Shown here one piece after another: positions 5,459 through 7,704 of a DNA stretch of 7,704 bases. Position 1 is the stretch's first letter. The number at the start of each line of letters is the position of its first letter. This DNA comes from Chloroflexota bacterium (lineage in GTDB: Bacteria > Chloroflexota > Dehalococcoidia > Lucifugimonadales > Australimonadaceae), in contig JACZSI010000076.1 of NCBI GenBank assembly GCA_022574265.1, positions 1 through 7,704 of the forward strand. Direction: 5' to 3'. The notes below the pieces were generated by a model. It was given only the letters and a program-made list of their open reading frames with translations, searched no databases and had not been told where the DNA came from. A program made the translations under genes and the position numbers.

Positions 5459-5466
5459 CGCTATCG

Positions 5467-7704
5467 GTGAGCCTCGGCGGACTGCTGGACGTGCTCGGGT
5501 CGGTGCCCGGCTATCGGGGCCTCGTCGACGACGTGGCGGCGGGCCGGACGGCCCGGGCTTCGATGCTGGAGGCCGCCAAGCCGTGCGTCATCGCGGCGCT
5601 CTGGCGGGACCTCGGCCGGCCCGTCGTCCTCGTCTGCCCGCACCCCGACGACGCGCGCCGCATGATCGAGCAGCTCGAGGGGTACTGCGGCCCGGAAGCG
5701 CCCATCTACCACTTCGCCGAGTCGGAGGTCCTGCCGTACGAGCGGTTGTCGGTGGAGGCGGGCACCGTCCACGAGCGCCTCTCCGCCCTCGGCGCGCTGC
5801 ACGGGCTCGCGTCCAAGCCGGTGCCAGAGGGGGACGGCGGCGCAGGGGCGCCACGGCCGCCGCTCATCGTCACGTCCGTCACGGGCCTCATGCAGAAGAC
5901 CATCGCGCCCGCGCTCTTCCGGGAGCTCGTGCACACCGTCCGCTCCGGCGAGCGCTTCGCCGTCGAGGCGTCGCTCGAGCAGTGGGCGCGCATGGGCTAT
6001 CGGACCGTGCCGCTGGTCGAGGGGCCGGGCACCGCGGCCCGGCGCGGCGGCGTCATCGACGTCTTTCCGCCCGGGCAGCCGCAGCCCGCGCGCATCGACC
6101 TCTGGGGCGACCGCATCGACACCATCCGCCTCTTCGAGACCGGCTCGCAGCGGTCCACCGGCGAGATCGAAGAGCTCCGGGTGCTCCCCGCGTTCGAGGT
6201 GCTGCCGTCGCTCGGCGACCAGGACGCGGTGGAGGCCGCGGTGCGGGCGCTCGACTTCTCGAACTGCCGCACGTCCGAGCGGGACCGGGTCTCCGACGAG
6301 CTGGCCGAGCTCATGGCGGGGCTCTCCTTCGAGGCCGCGTCGCTCTACTCGGGCTTCATGCTGCACCACTCGCTGCTCGACCATCTGGCCTCGGCGCCGG
6401 AGACGGTGCTCGTGTTCGACGAGCCCGCGGAGGCCGACGAGGCCATCCGCCACCTGGAGCAGCAGGCGGCGCAGATGCGGCTCGCCAAGCAGGAGCGAGG
6501 CGACCTCCCGCTCGGGTTCCCATCCCCGCTGGCCGACGGCCCGGCGGTGGAGGAGGCGCTCTCCGCCTGGCCCGCGCGGGTGGAGCTCAGCCGCTACCGC
6601 GGCTCCGGCGCCGTCGCGCTCCCCTTCGCGCCCGCGCCCGCCTACCACGGCGCGCTGCCGGAGCTCGCGAGCGCGCTCCGCGTCCGCGACCGGGCCCCGG
6701 TCGTGCTGGCGACCCACCACTCGCGGCGGATGGAGGAGCTGCTGCGCGAGGCGGACGTCGCGGCGCGCGAGACGCACGAGCTCGGGCCGGTGGGGGCGGA
6801 GGACGTCGTGCAGGTCGTGCGCGTCGCGCTCAGCGGCGGCTGGGCGCTGCACGCCGAGGAGGGCGTGGAGCCACCGCTGGCGACGCTGCTCACGGACACC
6901 GAGCTCTTCGGCGCCGCCAAGCGCCGGGCCGCGCGTCCTCGGCGTCATCCGGCGAAGCTGCGGACCGTCACGGTCGACGAGCTGAGCCCCGGCCAGCTCG
7001 TCGTGCACGTGGAGCACGGCATCGCCCGCTTCGGTGGGACCACGGTGCGCACCGCCTCAGGCGGGACCGAGAGCGAGTTCCTGACGCTTGAGTACGCCGA
7101 CGGCGACAAGCTTTATGTGCCGATGGAGCACCTCGACCGGCTGACCCCATACGTGGGCGGCGGCGAGGACCAGCCCGGTCTCACGCGTCTCGGCACCCAG
7201 GAGTGGGGCCGCGCCGTATCCCGGGCGCGCGAGGCCACGAAGAAGCTGGCCGTCGACCTACTGGCACTGTACGCAGCGCGCGAGGTCGCGGAGGGGTTCG
7301 CGCACGAGCCCGATATGCCGTGGCAACGCGAGATGGAGGACGCATTCCCCTTCGTCGAGACGGCGGACCAACAGCTCGCCATCGAGGACGTCAAGGCCGA
7401 TCTCGAGAGCGCGAAGCCGATGGACCGTCTGGTGTGCGGCGACGTGGGCTACGGCAAGACCGAGGTGGCGCTGCGGGCGGCGTTCAAGACGGTCCTCGCT
7501 GGCAAGCAGGTCGCGGTTCTCGTGCCCACCACCATCCTCGCCCAGCAGCACTACGAGACGTTCACCGAGCGGCTGGCGCCCTACCCGGTGACGGTCGAGG
7601 TGCTCAGCCGCTTCCGGACCGACCGTGAGCAGGACGAGGTCATCGCGCGGCTGAAGACGGGCGAGGTGGACATCGTCATCGGCACGCACCGGCTGGTGCA
7701 GGCC
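5467..7704 (+). CDS. mfd: Transcription-repair coupling factor Mfd, N-terminal 746 residues (3' end outside window)
   Basis: Mfd is a DNA translocase that binds RNA polymerase stalled at lesions, pushes it forward or off, and recruits UvrA. Visible parts in order: a UvrB-like N-terminal module (about 1-350) with SEVLPYERLSVEAGTVHERL near 86-105 and RRGGVIDVFPPG at 192-203; the CarD-like RNA-polymerase-interacting domain with LSPGQLVVHVEHGIARF from 506 and LYVPMEHLDRL from 549; then the first RecG-like helicase domain with FPFVETADQQLAIEDV from 627, Walker A GDVGYGKTE at 658-666, VPTTILAQQHY from 686 and GTHRL at 739-743, where the window ends. Family length is about 1100-1180, so one third is missing on the right. 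GTG at 5467 is chosen because GGAG lies eight bases upstream and SLGGLLDVL matches the usual Mfd N-terminus. An in-frame GTG at 5392 would add 25 residues. Residues 119-132 form a Gly/Pro-rich insert. Confidence 0.96.
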   Translation, partial: MSLGGLLDVLGSVPGYRGLVDDVAAGRTARASMLEAAKPCVIAALWRDLGRPVVLVCPHPDDARRMIEQLEGYCGPEAPIYHFAESEVLPYERLSVEAGTVHERLSALGALHGLASKPVPEGDGGAGAPRPPLIVTSVTGLMQKTIAPALFRELVHTVRSGERFAVEASLEQWARMGYRTVPLVEGPGTAARRGGVIDVFPPGQPQPARIDLWGDRIDTIRLFETGSQRSTGEIEELRVLPAFEVLPSLGDQDAVEAAVRALDFSNCRTSERDRVSDELAELMAGLSFEAASLYSGFMLHHSLLDHLASAPETVLVFDEPAEADEAIRHLEQQAAQMRLAKQERGDLPLGFPSPLADGPAVEEALSAWPARVELSRYRGSGAVALPFAPAPAYHGALPELASALRVRDRAPVVLATHHSRRMEELLREADVAARETHELGPVGAEDVVQVVRVALSGGWALHAEEGVEPPLATLLTDTELFGAAKRRAARPRRHPAKLRTVTVDELSPGQLVVHVEHGIARFGGTTVRTASGGTESEFLTLEYADGDKLYVPMEHLDRLTPYVGGGEDQPGLTRLGTQEWGRAVSRAREATKKLAVDLLALYAAREVAEGFAHEPDMPWQREMEDAFPFVETADQQLAIEDVKADLESAKPMDRLVCGDVGYGKTEVALRAAFKTVLAGKQVAVLVPTTILAQQHYETFTERLAPYPVTVEVLSRFRTDREQDEVIARLKTGEVDIVIGTHRLVQA

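Noticed and set aside
5461..7017. Antisense 518-codon frame opposite mfd
   Set aside because: This is a typical high-GC antisense open frame with biased His/Arg/Glu content and no recognisable domain.
5325..7091. Long open frame (588 codons) on the plus strand overlapping mfd
   Set aside because: It is the out-of-frame shadow of mfd. Its product is Arg/Ala/Gly-rich low-complexity sequence without domains, whereas the mfd frame carries all family motifs.

Overview
The window is chromosomal DNA from a high-GC bacterium (roughly 70% G+C by eye) with densely packed housekeeping genes. I recognise no tRNA, rRNA, CRISPR array, insertion sequence or phage gene. ProA has the wording ENRPNVTID and RGGKEAVHSN, Mfd starts with a short hydrophobic segment, and several genes start with GTG or TTG. 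Together these make me lean towards Chloroflexota (Dehalococcoidia-like), with an actinobacterial-type lineage as the alternative. This is a guess from protein wording, not a phylogenetic result.

Layout. Positions 1-458 (+) hold the C-terminal half of undecaprenyl-diphosphate phosphatase (uppP), cut by the window edge. Positions 455-5249 (-) hold six genes in one direction, in transcription order: proB, proA, a small acidic hypothetical protein, a metal-dependent amidohydrolase, a Mug/TDG-family DNA glycosylase and thpR. Neighbours overlap by 4-8 bases or lie 31-37 bases apart, so the set reads as one operon. Its last stop codon shares a CTAG with the stop of uppP, which converges on it. Positions 5250-5466 are a 217-base divergent intergenic region. 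From 5467 to the right edge (+) runs the N-terminal two thirds of mfd, the transcription-repair coupling factor, cut by the window end.

How the genes work together. ProB and ProA catalyse the first two steps from glutamate towards proline. The downstream genes belong to other processes: base excision repair (Mug), RNA 2',3'-cyclic phosphate chemistry (ThpR) and an unassigned hydrolysis. Mfd, read in the other direction, recruits nucleotide excision repair to stalled RNA polymerase. Mug and Mfd are both DNA repair genes read from opposite sides of one control region, but nothing in the sequence proves co-regulation.

The most unusual part is the proB-mfd intergenic region. It holds a good proB promoter candidate, a perfect 8-bp hairpin in the proB leader, a nested inverted repeat, and upstream of mfd an 8-base match to the ideal Shine-Dalgarno sequence. 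That match precedes a possible 21-codon leader ORF whose span contains two tandem GC-rich hairpins. This resembles a translational or attenuation control leader for mfd and is the best candidate here for something undescribed. The coding genes are ordinary members of known families, apart from one small protein I cannot name.
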